Notes: a model not told the origin generated them from the sequence alone. 17,754 bases of DNA from an archaeon (GCA_020057445.1 JAGVFV010000050.1:1-17754), one strand, 5' to 3'. Positions 1-7,573 are shown, counted from the first letter of the stretch. Numbers and translations are program-made.

Positions 1-1
1 A

Positions 2-970
2 TCAGGCCTTGCAGAGCAGGTCGCGTTCCCTCAATTGAATCCGCTCGTGCATGATCCTGCTGTCGGCCTGCTCATACAGGATCTCAATGATGTTATCTCA
101 GAACGCGCTCATGAGGAATGGTTCTATGCTTTCGCGCCAAAGGCAGAAGGGGTGTTAGGGGCATTGGTGGGCAAGGGCATATCGGTATTTGCCGATATCG
201 ATGCTTTGAAGACGGCTGTTGTCCTGCAGATGGTTGCAAAAGATCCTCTGCACATCCTCATCTTGACAGATGATCGCCTGTTGCAGGAGGTGATGCTGGA
301 GAACGTGCTTGCGCTCTGCCCCCGCGTTTCTGTCTATAAGGGGGAGAATCTTGTCATGGAGAAAAAAAGCGGGCAGTTGATCCCCGGGCTGCTGCCAAGG
401 AGCGATGGCGGCATTTTCATCATCCCTGAATTGAACCACGAGAAAAAGATCGAGCCCATCCTTTCCGCGATGGACCATGGCGAGGTCCCGTATAAGAGCA
501 AGGGCATCGCCACAATCCTGCAGGCGCGGGTGAATGTCCTTTCCTTTGCGATGCCTCGGGGCATGAAGCTTGTGACAAGCTCCCTTGATGTGCTCAAGAG
601 GCAGCTGCCTTGCGATGAGGCGCTTTTCTCACGGTTCCACCTCGTCTTTGTCGTCGAGGAGAAGAAGAAACGCTGCCTTCCTGAGAGAGTGAGCGAGGAA
701 GACATGCTCATGGCAAAGAAATATATCGCGTTTTCAAGGATGAACCCTGTGCGGTTCGACAAGAGATTCTCAAAGGTGGTCGAGAAGTTCGTGGAATTTG
801 TCAGGAATGATGAGCATCATTTCATTGTTCCTGTCGGAGAACGGATTGTCGAGTCCATCGAGAGATTGGCCTCTGCCCGCGCGATGGCGCATCTGAGGCA
901 CGAGGTGCTTGAAGAGGATGTGCGAAAGGCGTTGGAGATCGTGCGCGAAAGCCTCTATCATCTTGGCTAG
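2..970 (+). CDS. MCM-like AAA+ protein with degenerate ATPase motifs, C-terminal part (5' end outside window)
   Basis: The reading frame is open to the left edge, so the gene is probably truncated by the window; the first in-window start candidate is TTG at 35. The order of motifs is that of the MCM replicative helicase AAA+ domain. Counting from that TTG, a P-loop-like segment ADIDALKT (53-60) sits where MCM has GDPGxAKS. GGIFIIPEL (125-133) replaces the Walker B GGxxxIDEF. A sensor-1-like VLSFAMP and the arginine-finger-like SRFHLVF (199-205) follow. The C-terminal lid matches the MCM pattern (PVGERIVESIERLASARA, then EEDVRKALEIV). The P-loop glycines, the Walker B Asp and the sensor-1 Asn are lost, while the Lys-Thr and Arg are kept. 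I infer a non-catalytic or altered MCM paralogue. The stop overlaps the convergent Mre11 stop. Confidence 0.7.
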   Translation, partial: SGLAEQVAFPQLNPLVHDPAVGLLIQDLNDVISERAHEEWFYAFAPKAEGVLGALVGKGISVFADIDALKTAVVLQMVAKDPLHILILTDDRLLQEVMLENVLALCPRVSVYKGENLVMEKKSGQLIPGLLPRSDGGIFIIPELNHEKKIEPILSAMDHGEVPYKSKGIATILQARVNVLSFAMPRGMKLVTSSLDVLKRQLPCDEALFSRFHLVFVVEEKKKRCLPERVSEEDMLMAKKYIAFSRMNPVRFDKRFSKVVEKFVEFVRNDEHHFIVPVGERIVESIERLASARAMAHLRHEVLEEDVRKALEIVRESLYHLG

Positions 971-2157
971 AGGAGAAGGGTGTCGTTTGCGTTTCTTTTT
1001 ATCTTTGCCTGGTAGTCTGCGGTCTTCTCTCCTTCGAGTTTTTCCAGGGATAGCACCTTGATGAGCTGCTGCACAGTCTCGCTGTTTGGCTCGGGATGCT
1101 CTTTCGTCATCTCGCGGACGAGGAGGGTCTCGATGTCGTCAGCCGAGTGCTCCTCGAGAGGCGTTTCTGTGAATGTCTGGCTTTGGAGCTTTGTCTTGTT
1201 GATGAGGACGAGGCTCGCTCCGCGGATGGAGAAGAGGTGCGCAAGGTTCATCGTGTTGACATCCTCTGCCTTTCCGGTGGTAAGATTCCCTTCGATGCGG
1301 AGGAGCACGATGTGTTCTGTGAAGAGCTGTTGTTCTGCGATGTTCTTTACCTGCTGGGTGATGTTTTCAGGGGACGTCCCGATGACGTGGAAAGTGGAGA
1401 CTGCTTTTTGCGGGAGGGAGATATAAGAGGGGATGTTGTTCTCGACGAGGAAAAATCCGCCGTGGTGAAGCCTTTCAAGTTCCAAGAAGTTGACAGGGAA
1501 GAGCGGACCTGGATAGGTCACATGAGCATGTGTCGGAAGGGTGAGGTCTTTGACGATATGGATATGGCCTCCCGCATAATAATCGAAGCCTTTGGGCAGG
1601 AGCGAGACAGATGATGATTCGATGATGGAGAGGTCTTTTGGGAGGAGTTCTGTGATTGCCGTATGGAAGAGGAATATCTTATAGCCTGGTTCTTTGGCAA
1701 GGTTATCAGAGGCAAGCTTGTGGTAGAGTCTCTTGTCGAGCATCCCTCGAAGGCCTATGATGCCGCAGAGTTTTGCCTTTGTCTTCTGGTCTGTGATGAA
1801 GGAAAGGATGAGCTCTCCTCGTTCATTGACGCGGCCGGAGAGTATGTTCGTGACGAGACCTGCCTCTTCAAGCACGTCGATCATGGTCTTTCCTGACGGT
1901 GAGAAGTCGTGGCTTCCGGCGATGATATAGATGGGGATGCCGGCATTTTTTGCCTGCCTGAATTTCTTGACTGCGAGCTTGAGATGATCGATGGAGGGGA
2001 TGGATGTGTGGAAGAGGTCGCCGCTGATGACTATGAAGTCGACCGGTTCTGCGATGCAGCGGTCGATCGCCTGGATGAATGCGGCAGATGAGAGGCTCGA
2101 GAGGCGTACATCCCTCCATGCGCCAAGGTGGATGTCTGCAAGGTGGGCGAACTTCAT
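967..2157 (-). CDS. Mre11/SbcD-like DNA double-strand-break repair nuclease
   Basis: A 396-residue calcineurin-like phosphoesterase of the Mre11 type. These enzymes are Mn-dependent nucleases that process DNA ends, normally with Rad50. The phosphodiesterase motifs occur in order: DIHLG (D8, H10), GDLFH (46-50), GSHD (81-84), then FHTAITEL and GGHIH. The third motif has Ser where most family members have Asn (GNHD). The N-terminal catalytic part is followed by a variable C-terminal region consistent with the capping and Rad50-binding part. The ATG at 2157 has an A/T-rich box about 22 nt upstream, so the mRNA is probably leaderless. It lies 52 bp downstream of the antiporter gene on the same strand. 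No Rad50 or HerA/NurA partner is in the window. Family is confident; pairing with Rad50 is assumed. Confidence 0.88.
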   Translation of the reverse strand: MKFAHLADIHLGAWRDVRLSSLSSAAFIQAIDRCIAEPVDFIVISGDLFHTSIPSIDHLKLAVKKFRQAKNAGIPIYIIAGSHDFSPSGKTMIDVLEEAGLVTNILSGRVNERGELILSFITDQKTKAKLCGIIGLRGMLDKRLYHKLASDNLAKEPGYKIFLFHTAITELLPKDLSIIESSSVSLLPKGFDYYAGGHIHIVKDLTLPTHAHVTYPGPLFPVNFLELERLHHGGFFLVENNIPSYISLPQKAVSTFHVIGTSPENITQQVKNIAEQQLFTEHIVLLRIEGNLTTGKAEDVNTMNLAHLFSIRGASLVLINKTKLQSQTFTETPLEEHSADDIETLLVREMTKEHPEPNSETVQQLIKVLSLEKLEGEKTADYQAKIKRNANDTLLL

Positions 2158-2178
2158 AGAGAAGGTAATGCATTGGTG

Positions 2179-2187
2179 TTTTTATTT
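2179..2187 (-). promoter_or_regulatory. TATA-like box for the Mre11-like gene
   Basis: On the minus strand the box reads AAATAAAAA, ending 21 nt before the ATG at 2157. This fits the leaderless spacing seen across the window. It lies between the antiporter stop and the Mre11 start, so the nuclease may have its own promoter. Confidence 0.45.
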
Positions 2188-2209
2188 GTTTGGAATACGT
2201 TTGTACCCT

Positions 2210-3952
2210 CTATTTATTTCCCATCTTCTTATTGAGGATGGCCTTGTACTTGTTCGACAGCGCTGTGAATGAGGGTTCTTTCTTGGTGAAGATGATATGG
2301 AGTGACTTGAGGATCTTGAGGGCGAATATGATGATGAGGAGTATCAAGAGCAGTTCGACAAGGTTGAACAGGGGATGGAGGTGCATTGAGAGCTGCACGA
2401 TGGGAAAGAGTATGAGGAGGAAGAAAAAGAGCGAAAAATAGAGGATGTCCGAAAGGAGGTGCTTGAGATGTGATATCTTCTTGATGAGTGTCGAGACGTC
2501 TTTGATGAGATTTCGTGAGTGCTGGATGAGGGAGAATCCTGGGAAGAAGACACCGAGGATGACGAAGAAGAGGAGGATGAAGAGGAGGGGTCCTGCTTCA
2601 TGGCTTCCTTGGAGGCCGTACATCCAGATCAGGTAACCGATGATGATGACGAATATGATGGCTAGGAAGTTAGAGAAGATCTTTCGTCTTTCGACCCGTC
2701 GGATATCCTGTTTTTTCTTGTCGGCGCTCATGTACCAGGAGATGGAATTGAGATAGGTGGACAGGAAACTGATGTCTTTTTTGACGTGGGCAGGAATCTT
2801 TTTTTTAGTGAACTGGTATATTTTTTCTTGGTAGGGAAGCGAGAAGGACATGGCAAGGGAGGAGAGGAGGATGACTGCTGCAGTGATGCTGATGAGGTCA
2901 ATTCCTAGGTTGAGGGGTTTTGCCTCCTTTGCGATGAGGAGGGAGAATTCCCCGACAGAGAGCATGGCAAGCCCTGCGAACGTCGCGCTCCGTCCGTTGA
3001 AGTTGGTGAAGAGGAATGTGGAGAAGCCGACAGAGATGAATTTCATCATGATGCTGATCACGAATAGCGCAATCACGATCCCTATGCTTGTCCAGATCGC
3101 CTGGAAATTGACAAGTGTCCCTATGGAAAAGAAGAAGAGAGCGGTGAAGGTGAGGATAAAGGGATGGATGGAATCCTTGAATGTCTTTGAGTTTGGCAGG
3201 CTTGCGACGATCGTCCCTGCAAGGAATGCCCCGACAGAGGGTGAGATGTCGAGGATGAAGGCAAGGTAGCTCATGCCTGCGCAGAGGCCGATGGATATGA
3301 AGGTGATGGTGTCCTCTGTGCTGTTCTTGATGAGGTATGCGATGATGGGAGGAAGGTATTTTCTGATGAGGAGGTAGACGATGAGGAGCGAGACGAGTGA
3401 GATGATGAGACTTGTCACGATGTGGAATGCGGAAAGGTCTGTCCTTGTGTTGAGGCTTGAGAAGAACGCGAGGGCAAAGACAGAGAAGACATCTTCGATG
3501 ATGAGGACAGTGACAAGGAGCGGGACCTCTTTCCTTTTCGAAAGACCCTTCTGCTCGAGGACCTTGATGACGATGACCGTGCTTGTGACGGCAAGGATGA
3601 CTCCTATGTAGAGCGATGTCAGCAGGGAGAGGCCGAGGAATTGAGAGATGTAATAGGAGATGAGGAAGACAGAGCCGAGCTTGATGATGGCGATCGCAAC
3701 AGCACGTAGGCCAAGGTTGAGGAGGTTCTGGAGGGAGAATTCTATGCCTATGGTGAAGAGGAGGAGGATTGCGCCGATCTCGGCCGAGAGTTCTATGAGC
3801 GAGGTATCAGAGATCAGGCCAATTGCATTTGGCCCGACGATCGCGCCGATGATGATGAGGCCAAGGACTGACGGCTGCTTGAACCTGACAGCGAGCACTC
3901 CGCCGATGATGGAGAAGAGGATGATGAGTCCTAGTTCGACGGGAAATTGCAT
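2210..3952 (-). CDS. CPA2-family (KefB/Nha-type) monovalent cation:proton antiporter with extra C-terminal membrane helices
   Basis: A 580-residue integral membrane protein that would exchange Na+ or K+ for H+. The first ~375 residues match the CPA2 core: VLGLIIIGAIVGPNAIG (29-45), AVTSTVIVIKVL (121-132), the acidic pair IIED (E153, D154) expected at the ion site, and repeated hydrophobic helices. After a basic loop (about 385-430, rich in K/R) come four more hydrophobic segments instead of the usual cytosolic TrkA-N/TrkA-C (RCK) or UspA regulatory domains. The ATG start is set by a TTTATAAA box 23 nt upstream, which implies a leaderless mRNA. It is the middle gene of the macro-domain / antiporter / Mre11 block. 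Family is confident; the transported ion cannot be read from sequence. Confidence 0.9.
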   Translation of the reverse strand: MQFPVELGLIILFSIIGGVLAVRFKQPSVLGLIIIGAIVGPNAIGLISDTSLIELSAEIGAILLLFTIGIEFSLQNLLNLGLRAVAIAIIKLGSVFLISYYISQFLGLSLLTSLYIGVILAVTSTVIVIKVLEQKGLSKRKEVPLLVTVLIIEDVFSVFALAFFSSLNTRTDLSAFHIVTSLIISLVSLLIVYLLIRKYLPPIIAYLIKNSTEDTITFISIGLCAGMSYLAFILDISPSVGAFLAGTIVASLPNSKTFKDSIHPFILTFTALFFFSIGTLVNFQAIWTSIGIVIALFVISIMMKFISVGFSTFLFTNFNGRSATFAGLAMLSVGEFSLLIAKEAKPLNLGIDLISITAAVILLSSLAMSFSLPYQEKIYQFTKKKIPAHVKKDISFLSTYLNSISWYMSADKKKQDIRRVERRKIFSNFLAIIFVIIIGYLIWMYGLQGSHEAGPLLFILLFFVILGVFFPGFSLIQHSRNLIKDVSTLIKKISHLKHLLSDILYFSLFFFLLILFPIVQLSMHLHPLFNLVELLLILLIIIFALKILKSLHIIFTKKEPSFTALSNKYKAILNKKMGNK

Positions 3953-3975
3953 AGTTGGTGTCTGCGGAGAAGTGG

Positions 3976-3983
3976 TTTATAAA
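3976..3983 (-). promoter_or_regulatory. TATA box for the antiporter gene
   Basis: TTTATAAA on the minus strand lies 23 nt before the antiporter ATG at 3952. It sits just outside the 3' end of the macro-domain gene (stop at 3985). The antiporter can therefore be transcribed independently of the gene upstream. Confidence 0.7.
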
Positions 3984-3984
3984 T

Positions 3985-4479
3985 CTAGCGAGAATGGTGC
4001 TTGCTCTTCCAGGCAGATATCATATCTTCTTCTGTGTCGATGAGGATGATCTCGGAAAAATGGCTCACGAAAGAGGAAATGGTGTCCACCATGGTCTCTG
4101 CCACGATATGGATCGGCACGGTCTCTGTCTTGAGGCCGCAGATGGCTATCGTCTGTGCGCCGGAGTCGCGTGCAAGGGTAAGGGCGTTTGCAAGTGCTGT
4201 TGCGATGATGTGCTCATCAGACTTTCCATCCGGGTATTCTGAGATGCAGGCATGGATGATGTGCTTGCAGCGCAGTGTCCCTCCAGGAGTGATGATCGCT
4301 TCTCCGACAATGATTGGCGCCCGGTGTATTGCCTCTTCTTCCAGTTCCTGCCCGCCGACTGTCTTGATGGCAAGGCCTATGCCTCCGGGCATTGCGCCGG
4401 TGGAATTCCCAGGGATGATGATGGAGTCTACTGTTGCATTGACGATGCTTCCATGCTGGATGGTGATCTTTCCTTTCAT
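3985..4479 (-). CDS. Macro-domain (ADP-ribose-binding-like) protein
   Basis: A single-domain protein of 164 residues resembling macro domains, which bind or hydrolyse ADP-ribose derivatives. The pattern is VDSIIIPGNST (17-27, equivalent to VDAIVNAANS), then PGGIGLAIKTVGGQELEEEA (31-50, the glycine-rich phosphate loop), then GEAIITPGGTLRCKHIIHA (59-77). The early GDI/GDIT motif, whose Asp contacts adenine in characterised family members, reads GSIV here (S11), and the canonical NAAN Asn context is altered to PGN. Ligand specificity may therefore differ. The ATG at 4479 has a TTATTAAA box 23 nt upstream. It precedes the antiporter by 32 bp on the same strand; no functional link between the two is known to me. 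Confidence 0.8.
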   Translation of the reverse strand: MKGKITIQHGSIVNATVDSIIIPGNSTGAMPGGIGLAIKTVGGQELEEEAIHRAPIIVGEAIITPGGTLRCKHIIHACISEYPDGKSDEHIIATALANALTLARDSGAQTIAICGLKTETVPIHIVAETMVDTISSFVSHFSEIILIDTEEDMISAWKSKHHSR

Positions 4480-4502
4480 TGCATGGAGAGAACAAGACTG
4501 GT

Positions 4503-4510
4503 TTTAATAA
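4503..4510 (-). promoter_or_regulatory. TATA box for the macro-domain gene
   Basis: TTATTAAA on the minus strand, 23 nt upstream of the ATG at 4479, with the same spacing as the other leaderless promoters here. Confidence 0.6.
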
Positions 4511-4530
4511 TTGATGGAAAAAATTGAAAG

Positions 4531-4668
4531 AAGGCGGACCTGATCACATCTGACAAGAATAAGCAGTATATGCTGACAAAGAAGGGCGAAAAGGAGCTCA
4601 TGGCATTCATGAGGGCATTCTTCTCTACGTTCTGTGATATTGATGGGATGAAAGGTTGTTGCAGGTGA
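4531..4668 (+). pseudogene. C-terminal remnant of a winged-helix (PadR/MarR-like) regulator
   Basis: This plus-strand stretch is open from just after a TGA (4525-4527) to a TGA at 4666-4668. It encodes 45 residues containing ADLITSDKNKQYMLTKKGEK followed by ELMAFMRAFF. That is the usual ending of a winged-helix transcription factor: a wing strand, then Y-x-LT-x-KGE-x-EL and a dimerisation helix. No good start codon lies at the right end of the frame. A separate frame just upstream (ATG near 4513, residues MEKIERRRT) stops at 4540-4542. It overlaps the 3' end of the minus-strand gene ending at 4625. I read it as a decayed gene 3' end; chance resemblance remains possible because it is short. 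Confidence 0.35.
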
Positions 4669-5344
4669 GAAGCTTTGGCCTTGGTACGTCTCCAAGGGTC
4701 CGCTCTTCTGCGTGCCTGTCCCATGCGCGTTTTGCAAGGACTAGTCCGGCACAAAGACCGCTTGCCACTGTCCCTTCTGCAAGTCTTCCATGATAGAGCG
4801 CATCCAATCCCATGATTCCTGTGACAAAGACGGGCAGCTGGTAGAGTTCACCAAGGAAATATCTTCCAAGTGCGCCGAATTGCGCTTTTTCCTGGGAGAA
4901 AAAACTCTCGTTTTCTTCGCGATGGCTCAACATGATGCCCCAGCGAAGTGGAGGGATGTAACTAAGGCAATAACCTGCCGCATGCGCTCCCTGCTGGAAT
5001 CGCATGGAGAGATGGGAAAGGCCATGCGTGTCCTTTGCCTTTTCCTGATAATAGATGAAAAGCCCTCGATGGACTGCAGGGACTCCTGCGCGTGTCCTAT
5101 TGTAAGCTTCGTCAAGGATGCGTTTTCCAGTGCCGAAATTGCCCATCCTCATCTGCCGTAGCGCGATGTTTGTCGCAAGAGTCCCGTAGATTGTCGCGTC
5201 AAGCCCGTAGAGATTCTTTCCCTTGAGTGCGTCGCTAAGTTCGTTGAGAATTTCAAGCGTGCCATCCGCTGTCGGAAATTCCAGTGATGTGACCTGCATC
5301 TTTTTCGCAAGGTCGTGCGTGAGGAGCCGCTCTTCGAGGTTCAT
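4625..5344 (-). CDS. Uncharacterised 239-residue protein
   Basis: I do not recognise this protein. The N-terminal half is mixed polar sequence with an ordinary helical look (NLEERLLTHDLAKKMQ; TLEILNELSDALKGKNLYGLD). The C-terminal third holds two moderately hydrophobic stretches (ALGRYFLGELYQLPVFVTGIMGLDALY and GTVASGLCAGLVLAKRAW) that could be membrane-associated or amphipathic hairpin helices. A basic/polar tail follows. A GTG two codons upstream (5350) could also start it. I chose the ATG at 5344 because a perfect TTTATAAA lies 23 nt upstream, the spacing shared by other genes in this window. It follows AsnRS on the same strand by 37 bp with its own promoter. Coding status is likely; function unknown. 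Confidence 0.65.
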   Translation of the reverse strand: MNLEERLLTHDLAKKMQVTSLEFPTADGTLEILNELSDALKGKNLYGLDATIYGTLATNIALRQMRMGNFGTGKRILDEAYNRTRAGVPAVHRGLFIYYQEKAKDTHGLSHLSMRFQQGAHAAGYCLSYIPPLRWGIMLSHREENESFFSQEKAQFGALGRYFLGELYQLPVFVTGIMGLDALYHGRLAEGTVASGLCAGLVLAKRAWDRHAEERTLGDVPRPKLLTCNNLSSHQYHRT

Positions 5345-5367
5345 GATCACTCAGAAGCGAGGATGAT

Positions 5368-5375
5368 TTTATAAA
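5368..5375 (-). promoter_or_regulatory. TATA box for the uncharacterised 239-residue protein
   Basis: TTTATAAA on the minus strand, 23 nt from the ATG at 5344. It lies just past the AsnRS stop (5382) and decides the start between GTG 5350 and ATG 5344. Confidence 0.7.
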
Positions 5376-5381
5376 GTTTAT

Positions 5382-6680
5382 TTATGGTTTCCACCGCAGT
5401 GCAGTCCTCGGGAATGCGATCGCGTCCTTGATGTTGTCGAGGTGGCAGATCCATGCAAGCACTCTTTCAGTCCCAAGGCCATATCCTGAATGCGGGACGC
5501 TTCCGTATTTCCGTAGGTCAAGGTACCATTCGTAGTTCTCTGGTTTTTCTCCCATCTTTTCAAGTGATTCTTTCAGTGCGTCGATATCTGTGTCCCGTTG
5601 GCTTCCGCCGACAATCTCTCCGTATCCTTCTGGCGCGAGCATGTCAAAGCAGAGGGCTTCGTCAGGATGTTGTGCATCTGCGGGTTTGTAGAATGCCATG
5701 ATCTCCTTCGGGTAATGGGTGACCACAATCGGCGTGTCGAAGTGGTTCATGAGCGCGTCTTCTTCAATTGTCCGGAGGTCTTTTCCAAAGCTTACGTCCA
5801 TGCCTTCTTTTTCCTTGAGTATCTTGATCGCCTCACGGTATTTTATCGTCGGCCAGTCTTTGGCGAGGACTTTTTTTAGTTTCTCCGCGTCCTGTCCGAG
5901 GAAGATGAGGTCTTTCTCGTGTTTTGCAAGGACGGCTGATAGGCAGTATTTGATCTCTTTCTTGGCAAATTCGCTCACATCCTTGAGGTTCCACCAGGCT
6001 GCTTCCATCTCTGCCATCCAGAATTCAGAGAGGTGGCGGGAGGTCTTCGAGAGCTCTGCGCGGAACGTCGGTGCAAAGTCATAGACTTTTTCGAGGGCGA
6101 AGACTGCCGCTTCTGCATAGAGCTGCCAGCTCTGCGAGAGAAATGTCTTGTCCTTGTAGTATTTAACCTCGAAGAGCGTGCTTCCTCCTTCGGACTGGTT
6201 CGGCTGCAGGATGGGCGGGTCGAACTTATAGAATCCTTCTTTCCTGAAGAATTCCTCTCGTGCCTGCACATACGTGCTCCTGATCTTGAGTATGGCTGTC
6301 ATCTTGCGGCTTCGCAGCCACAGGTGCCTGTTGTCGAGGAGGAATTCCGGGCTTTGGTCTTTTGCGATAGGGAAATTGTCTGATTCTCCTATGACCTGCA
6401 ATTTTTTCACAGAGACTTCAAATCCTGTCGGTGCACGCTTGTCTTCCTTGATAGTGCCCTCTATCTCGACAGATGCTTCGATGCGAAGCTTGTCTGCAGC
6501 AAGCCACATGTCTTCTGGCACTTTGTCTTTCTCGATCACGCATTGTATGATGCTCGAGCTGTCTCTGATGACGATGAATTTCAGCGCATTGCTTCCCCTC
6601 TCCCGCCATACCCATCCTCGTATGGCGACATCTCCGCGCTCCTTGTTGATCGCTTCCTGAATGGATAACCATCGAGTCAT
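5382..6680 (-). CDS. asnS: Asparaginyl-tRNA synthetase (AsnRS, class IIb)
   Basis: Charges tRNA-Asn with asparagine in the cytoplasm (432 residues). An N-terminal OB-fold anticodon-binding domain (about 15-100, VAIRGWVWRERG) is followed by the class II core. Landmarks are TFLSQSWQLYAEAA (179-192), motif 2 PTFRAELSKTSRHLSEFWMAEMEA, GGSQRDTDIDAL, and motif 3 with YGSVPHSGYGLGTERVLAWI. The FRAE-S-KTSRHL-EFWM-E-E and GSVPHSG signatures are those of AsnRS rather than AspRS. The end, FPRTALRWKP, resembles the archaeal AsnRS C terminus. Two ATGs are possible (6686 and 6680). The second overlaps the upstream gene's stop as ATGA and has a TATA-like CATATAAC 23 nt upstream, so I chose it. It is the last gene of the racemase operon. 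Confidence 0.93.
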   Translation of the reverse strand: MTRWLSIQEAINKERGDVAIRGWVWRERGSNALKFIVIRDSSSIIQCVIEKDKVPEDMWLAADKLRIEASVEIEGTIKEDKRAPTGFEVSVKKLQVIGESDNFPIAKDQSPEFLLDNRHLWLRSRKMTAILKIRSTYVQAREEFFRKEGFYKFDPPILQPNQSEGGSTLFEVKYYKDKTFLSQSWQLYAEAAVFALEKVYDFAPTFRAELSKTSRHLSEFWMAEMEAAWWNLKDVSEFAKKEIKYCLSAVLAKHEKDLIFLGQDAEKLKKVLAKDWPTIKYREAIKILKEKEGMDVSFGKDLRTIEEDALMNHFDTPIVVTHYPKEIMAFYKPADAQHPDEALCFDMLAPEGYGEIVGGSQRDTDIDALKESLEKMGEKPENYEWYLDLRKYGSVPHSGYGLGTERVLAWICHLDNIKDAIAFPRTALRWKP

Positions 6681-7540
6681 GCACATACGGTGTCTGGTGG
6701 AAAGTTATATGTTTTGCGGTCCTGGAAACACATATTGATAAGCTCCTGTGCCCGTTCTGCAAGATTTCCCGAAGGGAGAGGACCAATGGTTGTCGTGTAT
6801 GCACGGATGATCGACCGGATGAGGTTTGTGTAGCAGGAAACACCGTCTTTCCCGAAGAGCTTTTCTGCTGTTGCAAGCTTTTCATGGACGTTTTCTGCTT
6901 GGTCAAGAAGTATCCTTGCCCTTGGGTCTGTGCAGATGTAGGGCGGGCTCCTTGGTTTTTGCGGGTCGCAGGTCTTTCCAGGGATCGTGTAGATGAAATG
7001 GAGAGGCAGGCCGACGAGCGAAGAGAAGAGCGTGTCAAATGCTGTTTCATCCCTTTTCCCGTTGTGGACTGCCCAGCCGAGTTTTATCCCTACGTCGTGC
7101 TTTGTTGCAAAGTAGGCAATGTCGGCCAGTTCTTGCCGTTCGTAAGGGTTTTTGAGGGGGATTGTTGCAAGGATGTTGTTGTATTCTTCTGTGGATGCCA
7201 ATGTCGAGGCGCGAAGGATGGTCCAATCTGTAAATTGCAGCCCTGAAAGGATGCTTGTGAGCTCTGATTCTCGCTGGATTGCAATCTTGTGTATTTCGTC
7301 CTTGTCTGCTCCGGATGCTATCGCATGGCTGTCTGCTATGAGTATGTAATTATGGTCGGTGATGTGCTCTCTTCGGAGATGTTCTGCGGTGAAGAGCATA
7401 CTCAAGATGTCGAAGGGAAGGTGCTCTGAGAGGGTATTGTCGCTTGCGACAAGGCCGATGCCGAAGTAGAGCGATCCTTGCGGTCGATGTGGCATGTTGC
7501 CATTCCTGGACGGGTCTTTGTCTATCAGAGGGTGCTGCAA
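6677..7540 (-). CDS. Putative class Ic aminoacyl-tRNA synthetase-like protein (TyrRS/TrpRS or CDPS-type fold), function unknown
   Basis: No family is certain. Counting from the ATG at 7495, the layout recalls the class Ic synthetase fold. YFGIGLVASDNTLSEHLPFD (10-29) sits where the HIGH region would be. YILIADSHAIASG (50-62) resembles the TyrRS/TrpRS IADLHA strand. A tract with SILSGLQFTDWTILRAS (81-97) follows. PQKPRSPPYICTDPRARI (178-195) recalls the KMSKS...S-x-I-x-L-x-D-x-P loop. Neither HIGH nor KMSKS is intact, so a paralogue or a cyclodipeptide-synthase-like enzyme is possible. The start is uncertain: TTG 7540 or ATG 7495 (with AGGA upstream); residues before the TTG also look protein-like. 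It sits between the racemase and AsnRS, overlapping AsnRS as ATGA. Confidence 0.6.
   Translation of the reverse strand: MQHPLIDKDPSRNGNMPHRPQGSLYFGIGLVASDNTLSEHLPFDILSMLFTAEHLRREHITDHNYILIADSHAIASGADKDEIHKIAIQRESELTSILSGLQFTDWTILRASTLASTEEYNNILATIPLKNPYERQELADIAYFATKHDVGIKLGWAVHNGKRDETAFDTLFSSLVGLPLHFIYTIPGKTCDPQKPRSPPYICTDPRARILLDQAENVHEKLATAEKLFGKDGVSCYTNLIRSIIRAYTTTIGPLPSGNLAERAQELINMCFQDRKTYNFPPDTVCA
6704..6711 (-). promoter_or_regulatory. Possible internal TATA box for AsnRS
   Basis: CATATAAC on the minus strand lies inside the 3' end of the upstream gene, 23 nt before the AsnRS ATG at 6680. It could give AsnRS a promoter of its own in addition to operon read-through. Confidence 0.4.
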
Positions 7541-7573
7541 AATGATCTTCTCGATAGCGTGAATCAGCCGCAG

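Noticed and set aside
1096..1614. 172-residue plus-strand ORF opposite the Mre11-like gene
   Set aside because: Composition is that of an antisense shadow, and the minus strand has intact nuclease motifs over the whole span.
2344..2601. Serine-rich minus-strand ORF inside the antiporter gene
   Set aside because: An artefact of frame-shifted hydrophobic codons; the antiporter frame is continuous here.
4597..4613. Short palindrome CTCATG-GCATT-CATGAG
   Set aside because: Six-base arms inside a probable gene remnant; expected by chance at this length.
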